Shown here: positions 1 to 5,736 of the stretch, piece after piece
Layout: each line of letters begins with the position of its first letter
How positions within the stretch are numbered: the first letter of the stretch is position 1
DNA from: Emticicia sp943368675
Lineage (GTDB): Bacteria > Bacteroidota > Bacteroidia > Cytophagales > Spirosomataceae
Assembly (NCBI GenBank): GCA_943368675.1
Contig: CALRLN020000365.1
Location: 1-5,736 of the forward strand
Direction of reading: 5' to 3'
DNA: 5,736 nucleotides
The notes under the pieces: generated by a model
What the model was told of the DNA's origin: nothing
Database searches by the model: none
What the model saw: the letters and a program-made list of their open reading frames with translations, nothing else
Made by a program: the position numbers and the translations under genes

Positions 1-125
1 CTTGTGCTATTGATGGCTAAACCTGCCGGTGAAGATGTAAAGGTACCTCCTGTGGTACCTGTTAAGCTTACATTGGAAACACCCGCCGTTTTACAATAAG
101 GCGAACCTGTATAACTGATACTCGC
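1..125 (-). repeat. 83-residue tandem repeat, unit 4, cut by window edge (residues 1785-1825)
   Basis: The first half of a fourth unit is visible: ASISYTGSPYCKTAGVSN, LTGTTGGTFTSSPAGL and then AINST, with the reading frame still open. It matches 745-869 of unit 1 at 121 of 125 bases. Further units probably follow outside the window. Confidence 0.85.
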
Positions 126-3100
126 TGTCGGATTGTTTGTTATCGTTACACTGGTGGTGGCTGTAACTGAGGCACAGCCCCCGCTGGCTCCAATCGTGTA
201 AGTAACCGTATAAACACCTGCTGTACTGCTGGTTGGGGTAATTTGTCCTGTTGAAGAACTCATACTTAGTCCTGCCGGTGAAGATGTAAAGGTACCTCCT
301 GTGGTACCTGTTAAGCTTACATTGGATGCACCCGCCGTTTTACAATAAGGCGAACCTGTATAACTGATACTCGCACTTGGGGTATCAGTAATGGTGACAC
401 TCGTGGTGGCTGTAAATGAGGCACAGCCCCCGCTGGCTCCAATCGTGTAGGTAACCGTATAAGTACCTGGAGTACTGGTGCCTAGGGTGATTAACCCTGA
501 TGAAGCATTTATACTCAGTCCTGCAGGAGCAGTAAATGTACCACCTGAACTACCTGTCCGCATTACACTGGCAGTACCTGCTGTTTCGCAATAAGGCGAA
601 CCTGTATAACTGATACTCGCACTTGGGTTATCAGTAATGGTGACACTAGCACTTGCCGTTACAGCAGCACAACCCCCGCTGGCTGCAATGGTATAAGTAA
701 CCGTATAAACACCCGCTGTACTGCTACCTGGTGTGATTTGCCCGCTTGTGCTATTGATGGTTAAACCTGCCGGTGAAGATGTAAAGGTACCTCCTGTGGT
801 ACCTGTTAAGCTTACATTAGATGCACCCGCCGTTTTACAATAAGGCGAACCTGTATAACTGATACTCGCACTTGGGTTATCAGTAATGGTGACACTCGTG
901 GTGGCTGTAAATGAGCAACCATTATCCGTAACCGTGATTGTATAGATACCAGCTGCTGCACTGGTAACATTGGCAATAATTGGGTCTTTCGTAGTAGATT
1001 TATAAGCATTAGGACCAGCCCAGGAATAAGTACCGCCGCCAGAAGAAGTTAAGTTAAGTGCTTTACCTACACAAACAGGTGAGTTTGAATTGATACTAGG
1101 GCTAGGACTTTGCTTAATAGTCACCGAAACAGTAGCAGTCGCTGTACATCCTCCACTTGTCTTCGTAGCGGTTACTGTATAAATCCCTGATCTCAGACTA
1201 GCCCCCGCCAATGGGTTTGAGATAGAAGTTAATCGATCGGAACTTTGAAAATTATTCGGTCCTCTCCAGCTATAATTAATACCAACTAAGTTAGTAGCAG
1301 CTAATTGCACAGGCTCTGTTCCACTACATATACTTGTCCCATTAGAAGTCATGGCTTGAAACTCCGGTGGGAAAGCATCATCCACCGTTACAGACATATC
1401 TTCGAAATCCCCTATCCAACTCAAATCATTTTTAATACATCTGGCCCAATAGAATCTAGGTCCAGTAAGGCGTAGTGGGTTATCAGATTTGAATTGTAAA
1501 ATACCATTATTAAAATCATCCGCTGTTGGATTGTCTTTTAGTTGGCCCTGATGTGCTAGGAAGTATTCCCAATATCCATCTCCTATAATACGCCATTGGA
1601 CAGAATAACCCGCCGGGCAACCACCAGATTCTGTAACGATTACCTCTTGACCTGGACAAGCAGTCGTTGGAGCGGTTATTCTTGGAACAATAGGAGCTGC
1701 CGGACGAATTTCTATTTGAACTAAATCTCCATCATTTATGGGATCATTCTTACAATAAGCTTGATATACTCCAGGTCCATATACTGTTATACTTAATCCT
1801 TGTGCAGTATTTAAAGGCGTTCCCCATTGCCATTGGACAGTTCCATAATCACAACCAATTGCAGTTAATACAATTGGTTCACTTGGTCCACCTTTTGTTT
1901 TATTAGAAACTATTTTTAGAGCATTAGAAGAAGCAGGAAAAACAATAATATCAACATAATTCTGATAATCACCCTGAGTACAACGCCCTTTGTATATTTC
2001 TGGTCCTTCTACCTGAATTGTAGGTCTGAAATTATAATAATTATAATTTCCGCCTCCAGTAGGAATTCCCCACTGAGCTGCATTATTAGGACAGCCTTCA
2101 GCAATTAATTCTAAAGGCTCACCTTGTCTGGCACTTGTTTTAGTAGCATAAAATCTTGGTGCAGTAGCAGGACATGCAGGAACAGTAATTGTGCTACGAG
2201 GGCCTGTAATGGAATTGTAAATACATCGGGCATGATAAGTGCCAGGTCCTCTTACGTCTAATGGATTTCCTCTGGCAATAACTGTAGGATTAGTAGTACT
2301 TCCGCTACTCCATTCAACTTTTCCTCCATTAGGGCAGCCAATTTCATTCGGAATAATTGGATTTGTAACCGTTGCAATCAGCGTTATAGTTTCATTATCA
2401 CTTACACAAACCCTGCTAGATGCAATAGACAAAATGGGATCATTAGGATTAGATGATGTAGTTAAGGGTATTATAATTTCTTTCCATGGTCCGGTTCCTG
2501 CCTGCCCATCTGATGCCCAACATCTTACACTATAAGTGTTGGGACCCTGGACAGTAACCTGAGAACCTGACAGGTCCTGAGCAATCACATCCAGCCTTTT
2601 CCATTGATAATAAGTTCCCACAGGGCACCCACTAGCGGTAAGTGTTACGGATTCATTTTGTGTAACTGAAGGTTTGTTTGCGCTGACTGTAGGTGCCCCT
2701 AGATATTTGGTATTAATTAAAATGCTACCAGGAGGGCCTATGCTAGCATCTGAATACCAACAACGTGCTTCATAATATCCTGGATATACACTAATAGTTC
2801 GACCTAAATTACTTACAGGAATGCCTCCAATTGTCCAAATAATATAACCATTAGGACAACCATTGGCAGTAAGTAAAACTGTTTGGTTTGCATATTGTTC
2901 TGTTGCACTTGCTGTAATGGTTACTGGAATATTACCAGTTTCCGTTATATCTATACTTGCTTCTGCAAAATAAACATTCTCACCAAATTTGTGACATCTT
3001 GCCCAGAAATGTCCTCCTCCTCTAGTATAAGTAAGTGGATTATCATAGCTAACAGTTTGATCAGGCAAAATCCAGCTTATAAAACCATCGCAACCATTTA

Positions 3101-5477
3101 CAGTTAGGACTAAATTATCACCAGTAGGAGTAACTGCCGTTTTGTTAGTAGTTATTGATAGAGAAGAGCGGCTAATAAAAATTGAGTTTGAAATCCCTCC
3201 TGTTCTATTACAATCGTTTGTACAAGTAGCATAATAATCGCCTTCAACTATAGCATAGATGACAGATGCTTCATAGCCATTTCTATCAGGACCATACCAT
3301 CTTACTTTTCCATCACAATTGGAAGCAGTGATAGTTGCCGCCTCGTTTCCAATAACCAGTGTTTTATTGGTTGTAATTTGCAACGTTGGAGGGAGAGGGC
3401 AATAATCATCTTTAGTAACTGTAATCCCACTCGACCAATTGCTATAGCATGTACCAACTGTACATTTAGCCCTATAAACTCTTTCTTCACTCACACTTAT
3501 CGTGCTTCCATTAGTATTATTATCCCATGAAACAGTACCACCACAGCCATTGGCAGTAATAGAAATTGATGTACTTTGTCGAGGAATAATTGCTGAAGAA
3601 GAAGTATGCGTTGGGATTGCAACAGCTGGAGTACATGCTAGTGGAATACTTACTGAAACTCCCGTAGACCATCCACTTTCACAATTATTACTAGCTACGC
3701 ATTTCGCTTTATATACTCGTTCTTCACTTACATTTATTGTTGCGCCTGTATAACTGTTATAATCCCAACTTATATTCATCCCCGAGCAACCAGTTGCAGT
3801 AATATTTGTAGAATTACCTTGAGTAATTGAAACTGCAGCAGGGTTATGTGTAGGTGGTGCTATGCTTGGACAAGTAGTCTCTTTCACCTCGACTTGATTC
3901 CATCCACTGGAGTTACAGCCGTCTAGAGAACATAATGCTTTATAGCCTCCTGCAGCACTTACTTGTATAGTGTTACCGGTAGTGTAATCTCCCCAGACTA
4001 CATGACTATTCTGAGTCGAACAATTCGCCTGTAGAGTTACAGAGCCACCTCCGACTGGTAAGTAAACAGGATTTTGTGAGAAAGTAGGCATTTGTACTAT
4101 ACAAGAACAACTTTCTTGAAGTAATATTCCGTCCGACCAATTACTTTCACAAGTTCCTTTAATGCATTTAGCCTTATAAGTTTTGTTAACTATAGTAGCA
4201 CGAATAGTAGTAGTAGTTTCTCCTGTCTCCCATTTAATCGAAGAATTACCACTGCAGGTTGCTGTTAATGATACAAAGGATTGTCCATTTAAACAAGCGG
4301 TACCTGTTTCAGAATGGGTAGGACGATTAGGTTGCTCACAAATAATAATAGTTATTTCTTTTACAACCGGACTATGACAACTCTGGCCAGGTGAAGTAGG
4401 AGAATTTGAGCATTGAGCTTTAAATACTATCTTATATGTATTACTTGAAGCAGTAGTAGTAGCATTTATAGTTCTTGAGCCAGAATTAAAACCGGCATCT
4501 TCTGTAAAATAAGTTACGGTTTCATCCAAATTAGTTGATTTTATAGAGTATTTCCCAAATTGAAAACCAGTATTATCAGAAGGACAGCCACCATCATATG
4601 TAAATTTTATATTATAAGTTCCTTTAGGAAGGATAATAGGAGAATTAGGATTTATACCTCCATTAATATTGGTAGAAAATTCTGCTTTTGTAGGATCGTC
4701 ACAAGCTGTAATAGATTTAAGAATATTTTCATTAGGAATTGTATATTCTATTTTTTCAATAGTTTTACTAACACAATACTCAGCCTTTTTTATAAACAAA
4801 CTATTAATATCTGCCTCTGAGTGGCTTCTTAAAAGTGTAAAACAAGGGTTATTATTTATATTCTCAAACTTACCTTTTATCGTATATTGTCTTTTAGGAT
4901 TATATTCATCAACTTTCCCTTTAATAAAATCATAATAATCACCCCCAGTCTGAATAAACCCTTCCGGTAAAATCATTTTTATAGTATATTCATTAGAACC
5001 CTCCAAAGTAAAGAGTACCATTGAATTTATTTTAATATATTCTGCCGATATCACAAGTTCGAACTCTTCCCCTATACGTACGGAGTCTTTGCTGGCCTTT
5101 AAATAAAAGCGTACCGGGTCAAATCCTAACATTTGTACCCAGCCCGCCTCTCGCGTGATAAGGCTTAAAGCGGGTAACTTACGAAAAGACCCTGCGCTTG
5201 AATCATATTGGTATAAATCCCGGTTCTCTATATGCTTCAATTTAGGAAGCGGCTTGCCGGGTTTACCTAATGAGCCAGGTAATTCCCAAAGCAAATAAGA
5301 ATTGGGATAAAGCGAGTTGGAAGGGAGAGGTTTAAAAGAAGGAAGTAAAGAAAGACTATGAGCAGGCTCTTCCTTTTTCTTTTCTACTTTACTTTTATCG
5401 TCATCATTTGCAAAAACTGTAATGATACAGGCACAAAATAGCCATAGCAATCCGGCAAAACGGAAAACGTTTTTCAT
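1..5477 (-). CDS. Giant secreted Ig-like/PKD-like repeat surface protein, 3' end outside window
   Basis: The frame is open from the ATG at 5477-5475 to base 1, giving 1825 full codons with no stop. An in-frame TAA at 5507-5505, ten codons upstream, limits the start, and this ATG is followed directly by a good signal peptide. No Shine-Dalgarno sequence precedes it, as is usual in Bacteroidota. Layout: signal peptide, charged linker, two N-terminal beta-rich regions, twelve Ig-like modules with a C-W-[Y/F]xxxC pattern, two W-x-G-P-N modules, then tandem 83-residue repeats running off the edge. No catalytic motif is visible. Such proteins in this phylum are usually exported and act in adhesion, matrix or gliding; that role is inferred from architecture only. 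A C-terminal type IX secretion sorting domain or gliding-associated domain would be expected beyond base 1 but cannot be seen. The gene reads away from the window's right edge, and no operon partner is visible. Confidence 0.95.
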   Translation of the reverse strand, partial: MKNVFRFAGLLWLFCACIITVFANDDDKSKVEKKKEEPAHSLSLLPSFKPLPSNSLYPNSYLLWELPGSLGKPGKPLPKLKHIENRDLYQYDSSAGSFRKLPALSLITREAGWVQMLGFDPVRFYLKASKDSVRIGEEFELVISAEYIKINSMVLFTLEGSNEYTIKMILPEGFIQTGGDYYDFIKGKVDEYNPKRQYTIKGKFENINNNPCFTLLRSHSEADINSLFIKKAEYCVSKTIEKIEYTIPNENILKSITACDDPTKAEFSTNINGGINPNSPIILPKGTYNIKFTYDGGCPSDNTGFQFGKYSIKSTNLDETVTYFTEDAGFNSGSRTINATTTASSNTYKIVFKAQCSNSPTSPGQSCHSPVVKEITIIICEQPNRPTHSETGTACLNGQSFVSLTATCSGNSSIKWETGETTTTIRATIVNKTYKAKCIKGTCESNWSDGILLQESCSCIVQMPTFSQNPVYLPVGGGSVTLQANCSTQNSHVVWGDYTTGNTIQVSAAGGYKALCSLDGCNSSGWNQVEVKETTCPSIAPPTHNPAAVSITQGNSTNITATGCSGMNISWDYNSYTGATINVSEERVYKAKCVASNNCESGWSTGVSVSIPLACTPAVAIPTHTSSSAIIPRQSTSISITANGCGGTVSWDNNTNGSTISVSEERVYRAKCTVGTCYSNWSSGITVTKDDYCPLPPTLQITTNKTLVIGNEAATITASNCDGKVRWYGPDRNGYEASVIYAIVEGDYYATCTNDCNRTGGISNSIFISRSSLSITTNKTAVTPTGDNLVLTVNGCDGFISWILPDQTVSYDNPLTYTRGGGHFWARCHKFGENVYFAEASIDITETGNIPVTITASATEQYANQTVLLTANGCPNGYIIWTIGGIPVSNLGRTISVYPGYYEARCWYSDASIGPPGSILINTKYLGAPTVSANKPSVTQNESVTLTASGCPVGTYYQWKRLDVIAQDLSGSQVTVQGPNTYSVRCWASDGQAGTGPWKEIIIPLTTSSNPNDPILSIASSRVCVSDNETITLIATVTNPIIPNEIGCPNGGKVEWSSGSTTNPTVIARGNPLDVRGPGTYHARCIYNSITGPRSTITVPACPATAPRFYATKTSARQGEPLELIAEGCPNNAAQWGIPTGGGNYNYYNFRPTIQVEGPEIYKGRCTQGDYQNYVDIIVFPASSNALKIVSNKTKGGPSEPIVLTAIGCDYGTVQWQWGTPLNTAQGLSITVYGPGVYQAYCKNDPINDGDLVQIEIRPAAPIVPRITAPTTACPGQEVIVTESGGCPAGYSVQWRIIGDGYWEYFLAHQGQLKDNPTADDFNNGILQFKSDNPLRLTGPRFYWARCIKNDLSWIGDFEDMSVTVDDAFPPEFQAMTSNGTSICSGTEPVQLAATNLVGINYSWRGPNNFQSSDRLTSISNPLAGASLRSGIYTVTATKTSGGCTATATVSVTIKQSPSPSINSNSPVCVGKALNLTSSGGGTYSWAGPNAYKSTTKDPIIANVTSAAAGIYTITVTDNGCSFTATTSVTITDNPSASISYTGSPYCKTAGASNVSLTGTTGGTFTSSPAGLTINSTSGQITPGSSTAGVYTVTYTIAASGGCAAVTASASVTITDNPSASISYTGSPYCETAGTASVMRTGSSGGTFTAPAGLSINASSGLITLGTSTPGTYTVTYTIGASGGCASFTATTSVTITDTPSASISYTGSPYCKTAGASNVSLTGTTGGTFTSSPAGLSMSSSTGQITPTSSTAGVYTVTYTIGASGGCASVTATTSVTITNNPTASISYTGSPYCKTAGVSNVSLTGTTGGTFTSSPAGLAINST
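126..374 (-). repeat. 83-residue tandem repeat, unit 3 (residues 1702-1784)
   Basis: Complete 249-bp unit with head ASISYTGSPYCKTAGASN and core LTGTTGGTFTSSPAGL as in unit 1, followed by SMSSSTGQITPTSSTAGVY and the tail IGASGGCASVTATTSVTITNNPT. The junction of this unit with unit 2 (271-420) is almost identical to the junction of unit 1 with the preceding module (766-915). Confidence 0.85.
271..420 (-). repeat. 150-bp near-identical direct repeat (partner at 766-915)
   Basis: Base-by-base comparison with 766-915, offset 495 bp, shows only two mismatches in 150. The repeat spans a unit boundary, covering the tail of one module and the head of the next, and 383-420 / 878-915 is an exact 38-base match. 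The offset equals the combined length of units 1 and 2 (249 + 246), which fits duplication or conversion of a two-unit block. Confidence 0.9.
375..620 (-). repeat. 82-residue tandem repeat, unit 2, divergent middle (residues 1620-1701)
   Basis: Complete 246-bp unit, one codon shorter than its neighbours. It starts with the same ASISYTGSPYC but continues ETAGTASVMRTGSSGGTF, TAPAGLSINASSGLITLG and TSTPGTYTVTYTIGASGGC, so its first half differs clearly from units 1, 3 and 4. Its tail (ASFTATTSVTITDTPS) is nearly the same DNA as the tail of the module preceding unit 1. This makes it a mosaic. Confidence 0.85.
621..869 (-). repeat. 83-residue tandem repeat, unit 1 (residues 1537-1619)
   Basis: Complete 249-bp unit beginning ASISYTGSPYCKTAGASN, with LTGTTGGTFTSSPAGL in the middle, then ITPGSSTAGVYTVTYTI, ASGGC and a closing SVTITDNPS strand. 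Two cysteines per unit (YC and GGC) may pair. The repeat type is widespread in giant Bacteroidota surface proteins. The 125 bases 745-869 match 1-125 of unit 4 with only four differences. Confidence 0.85.
882..1367 (-). repeat. Two W-x-G-P-N Ig/PKD-like modules, residues 1371-1532
   Basis: These two modules change type from the preceding array. The first has C1384, then SWRGPNNF (1403-1410), ISNPLAGASLRSGIYTVTAT (1419-1438) and GGC1444-TATATVSVTI. The second has C1469, then SWAGPNAY (1485-1492), a GIYTITVTDNGC segment ending at C1521, and TATTSVTITDNPS. The W-x-G-P-N...AGxYTVTxTxxxGC plan is common in large Bacteroidota extracellular proteins annotated as Ig-like or PKD-like. They form a transition to the 83-residue repeats: the second ends with the same ATTSVTITDNPS tail that ends those units. 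Confidence 0.75.
1473..1580 (-). other. Insertion in Ig-like module 12, residues about 1300-1335
   Basis: Module 12 has 48 residues from its core Trp (W1295) to its core Tyr (Y1343), against 17 to 26 in the other eleven modules. The extra segment includes DGYWEYFLAHQGQLKDNP (1300-1317) and DDFNNGILQFKSDNP (1320-1334). It is polar and aromatic, with no cysteine, and probably forms an extended loop on the Ig-like fold. It might be a binding surface, but nothing in the sequence shows that. Confidence 0.5.
2028..2050. repeat. 23-bp perfect palindrome with one central base, inside the gene
   Basis: Arms of 11 bases (2028-2038 and 2040-2050) are exact reverse complements around A2039. The segment encodes N-Y-N-Y-Y-N-F (1144-1150). 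Because AAT and TAT/ATT codons readily make A/T palindromes, this is probably a by-product of the Asn/Tyr-rich sequence. Confidence 0.6.
3399..4328 (-). repeat. Ig-like modules 1-4, four-cysteine type, residues 384-693
   Basis: Four tandem modules of about 75-80 residues share C-x(5-8)-W-x(16-17)-Y-[KR]-A-[KL]-C, then a second Cys four or five residues on, a Trp (SNWS, SGWN, SGWS, SNWS) and a closing Cys. Key residues: module 1 C408, W416, Y434, C438, C443, W447, C457/C459; module 2 C486, W495, Y512, C516, C521, W526, C536; module 3 C564, W571, Y589, C593, C599, W603, C615; module 4 C645, W651, Y668, C672, C677, W681, C693. Modules 1, 3 and 4 open with P-T-H. Modules 3 and 4 share VSEERVY before the YxAKC. 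The likely fold is a disulfide-bonded Ig-like beta sandwich. The copies have diverged well at DNA level, so the array is old. Confidence 0.75.
4329..4772 (-). other. Second beta-rich region before the Ig-like array, residues 236-383
   Basis: This region differs from both flanks and has no clear internal repeat. It contains ITACDDPTKAEFSTN (256-270), a segment KGTYNIKFTYDGGCPSDN (285-302) and a closing strand KEITIIICEQP (373-383). Cysteines at 259, 298, 356, 367 and 380 could form disulfides in the exported protein. The 'GTYNIKFTYDGGCPS' pattern resembles Bacteroidota Ig-like folds, so this may be one or two diverged modules. The DNA is AT-rich: 18 G+C in the 60 bases 4621-4680. Confidence 0.5.
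4773..5117 (-). other. N-terminal beta domain, residues about 121-235
   Basis: This non-repeated segment contains the motif FYLKASKDSVRIGEEFEL (124-141), then an LFTLEGSNEY segment (155-164), LPEGF..TGGDYYDFI (170-185), a YTIKGKF strand (198-204), CFTLLRSH (212-219) and SLFIKKAEYC (226-235). Alternating hydrophobic residues suggest a beta sandwich. From memory, similar KDSV.IGEEFEL...FTFEGSN...LPEGF.QTGGDY segments occur near the N-terminus of large secreted proteins in Cytophaga-type bacteria, ahead of variable repeat regions. This could not be checked by search here. Function unknown. Confidence 0.55.
5409..5477 (-). other. Sec signal peptide, residues 1-23
   Basis: The protein begins MKNVFRF, with Lys2 and Arg6, followed by a hydrophobic core at about residues 7-22 (AGLLWLFCACIITVF) and V-F-A before Asn24, a fit for signal peptidase I cleavage after Ala23. 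Cys15 and Cys17 lie inside the core, but the residues before them do not form a good lipobox, so a lipoprotein is less likely. Right after the cleavage site comes a charged stretch, NDDDKSKVEKKKEE (24-37), then a Pro/Ser/Leu-rich linker to about residue 80. The signal places the mature protein outside the inner membrane. Confidence 0.85.
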
Positions 5478-5499
5478 AAAAATTCGGGAGTAATTTAGG

Positions 5500-5507
5500 C
5501 AAACTTA
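5500..5507 (-). promoter_or_regulatory. Alternative -7 box TAAGTTTG close to the start codon
   Basis: The minus strand reads TAAGTTTG, matching TAnnTTTG, with 22 bases between it and the ATG, which would give a very short leader. TTG triplets upstream lie 8, 11 and 26 bases away, none at the preferred spacing, so the -33 element is not supported. It overlaps the in-frame TAA stop. Confidence 0.25.
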
Positions 5508-5603
5508 ATTAAACACAACAAATGACTAGTTCACAACAAAAGCCTCAGTAGTCCTTAGAAGAGATAATGAAGCAGCTTGATTTTTTTACAATGTTATTAT
5601 TAA

Positions 5604-5647
5604 AAAAAAATAAAACAAAGCTTTTGGCAACTTTTTTTTATTTTTTT
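5604..5647. repeat. A/T-only inverted repeat with 12-bp arms
   Basis: AAAAAAATAAAA at 5604-5615 is the exact reverse complement of TTTTATTTTTTT at 5636-5647, with a 20-base loop that includes AAAGCTTT. There are no G:C pairs in the stem, so it is a weak hairpin. It could act as a curved upstream element or mark the end of a neighbouring transcript, but chance in A/T runs is also possible. Confidence 0.4.
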
Positions 5648-5670
5648 CGTTTCAAACAAATTTAATATAT

Positions 5671-5697
5671 CAAACTTACTTAATATCGATACTACAA
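5671..5697 (-). promoter_or_regulatory. Candidate Bacteroidota-type promoter (TTG / TAnnTTTG)
   Basis: On the minus strand TTG (5697-5695) is followed after 16 bases by TAAGTTTG (5678-5671), a match to the -7 consensus TAnnTTTG of Bacteroidota. The gap is slightly short of the usual 17-23. It would give a leader of roughly 190 bases before the ATG. In DNA this AT-rich such matches arise by chance. Confidence 0.3.
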
Positions 5698-5736
5698 CCA
5701 CTAGGTTACAACGAAAAATTCAATGATGGAAATTAA

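Larger units (their letters stand above)
1380..3398 (-). repeat. Ig-like modules 5-12, mostly two-cysteine type, residues 694-1366
   Basis: Eight further modules continue the array with the same core, C-x(5-7)-W...[Y/F]-x3-C. Key residues: module 5 C721, W727, Y748, C752 (plus C756); 6 C796, W802, F824, C828; 7 C874, W881, Y902, C906; 8 C951, W959, Y982, C986; 9 C1048, W1056, Y1081, C1085 (plus C1024, C1101); 10 C1129, W1136, Y1162, C1166; 11 C1209, W1216, Y1238, C1242; 12 C1287, W1295, Y1343, C1347 (plus C1274). The first Cys usually sits in an [A/S/E]-x-G-C-[P/D] turn, and the Y is often preceded by a GP or PG turn (modules 7-12). Most lack the second Cys pair of modules 1-4. Module 9 has a longer loop before its first core Cys, and module 12 has a large insertion between Trp and Tyr. 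Binding function is unknown. Confidence 0.75.
5478..5736. other. AT-rich upstream intergenic region
   Basis: This stretch between the start codon and the window edge is very AT-rich, with A and T runs of seven to nine. It holds no convincing gene. It carries the in-frame stop (5505-5507) that limits the start of the large gene, three TAnnTTTG-like boxes on the minus strand (5500-5507, 5657-5664, 5671-5678) and an A/T-only inverted repeat. The neighbouring gene is not identifiable. Confidence 0.8.

Noticed and set aside
1..869. Regular direct repeats suggesting a CRISPR array
   Set aside because: The period is about 249 bp, a multiple of three, the units are translated in one open frame, and there are no short repeat-spacer units.
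2239..2535. 98-codon open frame on the plus strand
   Set aside because: It lies entirely antisense inside the 1825-codon minus-strand frame, whose modules are clearly conserved there (modules 8-9). Its translation shows no domain and is a shadow.
4560..4935. Two overlapping plus-strand open frames (4560-4820 and 4669-4935) with hydrophobic or basic translations
   Set aside because: They overlap each other and the large gene antisense. The hydrophobic look comes from reading AT-rich beta-strand codons in reverse, and no ribosome binding or domain signal is present.
5427..5442. Possible lipoprotein signal (Cys15/Cys17 in the hydrophobic core)
   Set aside because: The residues before each Cys (WLF and FCA) do not fit a lipobox, whereas V-F-A at 21-23 fits signal peptidase I.
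5604..5647. Rho-independent terminator
   Set aside because: The stem has no G:C pairs, so it would not form a stable terminator hairpin. It is listed only as an inverted repeat.
5701..5736. Gene fragment at the right edge: a minus-strand tail ending in TAG at 5703-5701, or a plus-strand start ATGATGGAAATT at 5723
   Set aside because: Only about a dozen codons are visible either way, with no recognisable sequence. Both are expected by chance.

Overview
The window holds one very large, incomplete protein-coding gene on the minus strand plus the 259 bp upstream of it. The reading frame opens at an ATG at 5477, has no stop codon, and is still open at base 1, so 1825 codons are visible and the 3' end lies outside the window. 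Short open frames elsewhere are shadows of this gene. No RNA gene, mobile element or CRISPR array was seen.

The protein looks like a secreted, cysteine-bearing, beta-rich surface or adhesin-like protein of a Bacteroidota (Cytophaga-type) bacterium. Four things point there: AT-rich DNA, no Shine-Dalgarno sequence before the start, promoter-like TAnnTTTG boxes upstream, and the characteristic W-x-G-P-N and 83-residue 'SISYTGSPYC...GTYTVTYTI' repeats typical of giant Bacteroidota surface proteins. The genus is not identified.

In protein order (right to left on the map): a signal peptide (residues 1-23); a charged, then proline-rich linker (24-120); a probable conserved N-terminal beta domain (about 121-235); a second beta-rich region (236-383); twelve Ig-like modules sharing a C...W...[Y/F]-x3-C pattern (384-1366); two W-x-G-P-N modules (1371-1532); and tandem 82-83-residue repeats (1537 to the edge: three complete, one cut). 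The first four Ig-like modules carry four cysteines each, while most later ones keep two. The terminal repeats are almost identical at DNA level in places (148 of 150 bases between two copies 495 bp apart), which indicates recent unequal recombination or gene conversion.

The upstream stretch (5478-5736) is very AT-rich, has weak promoter candidates and an A/T-only inverted repeat, and contains no convincing gene. No multi-gene system can be supported here. The notable content is the architecture and repeat evolution of one giant surface protein.
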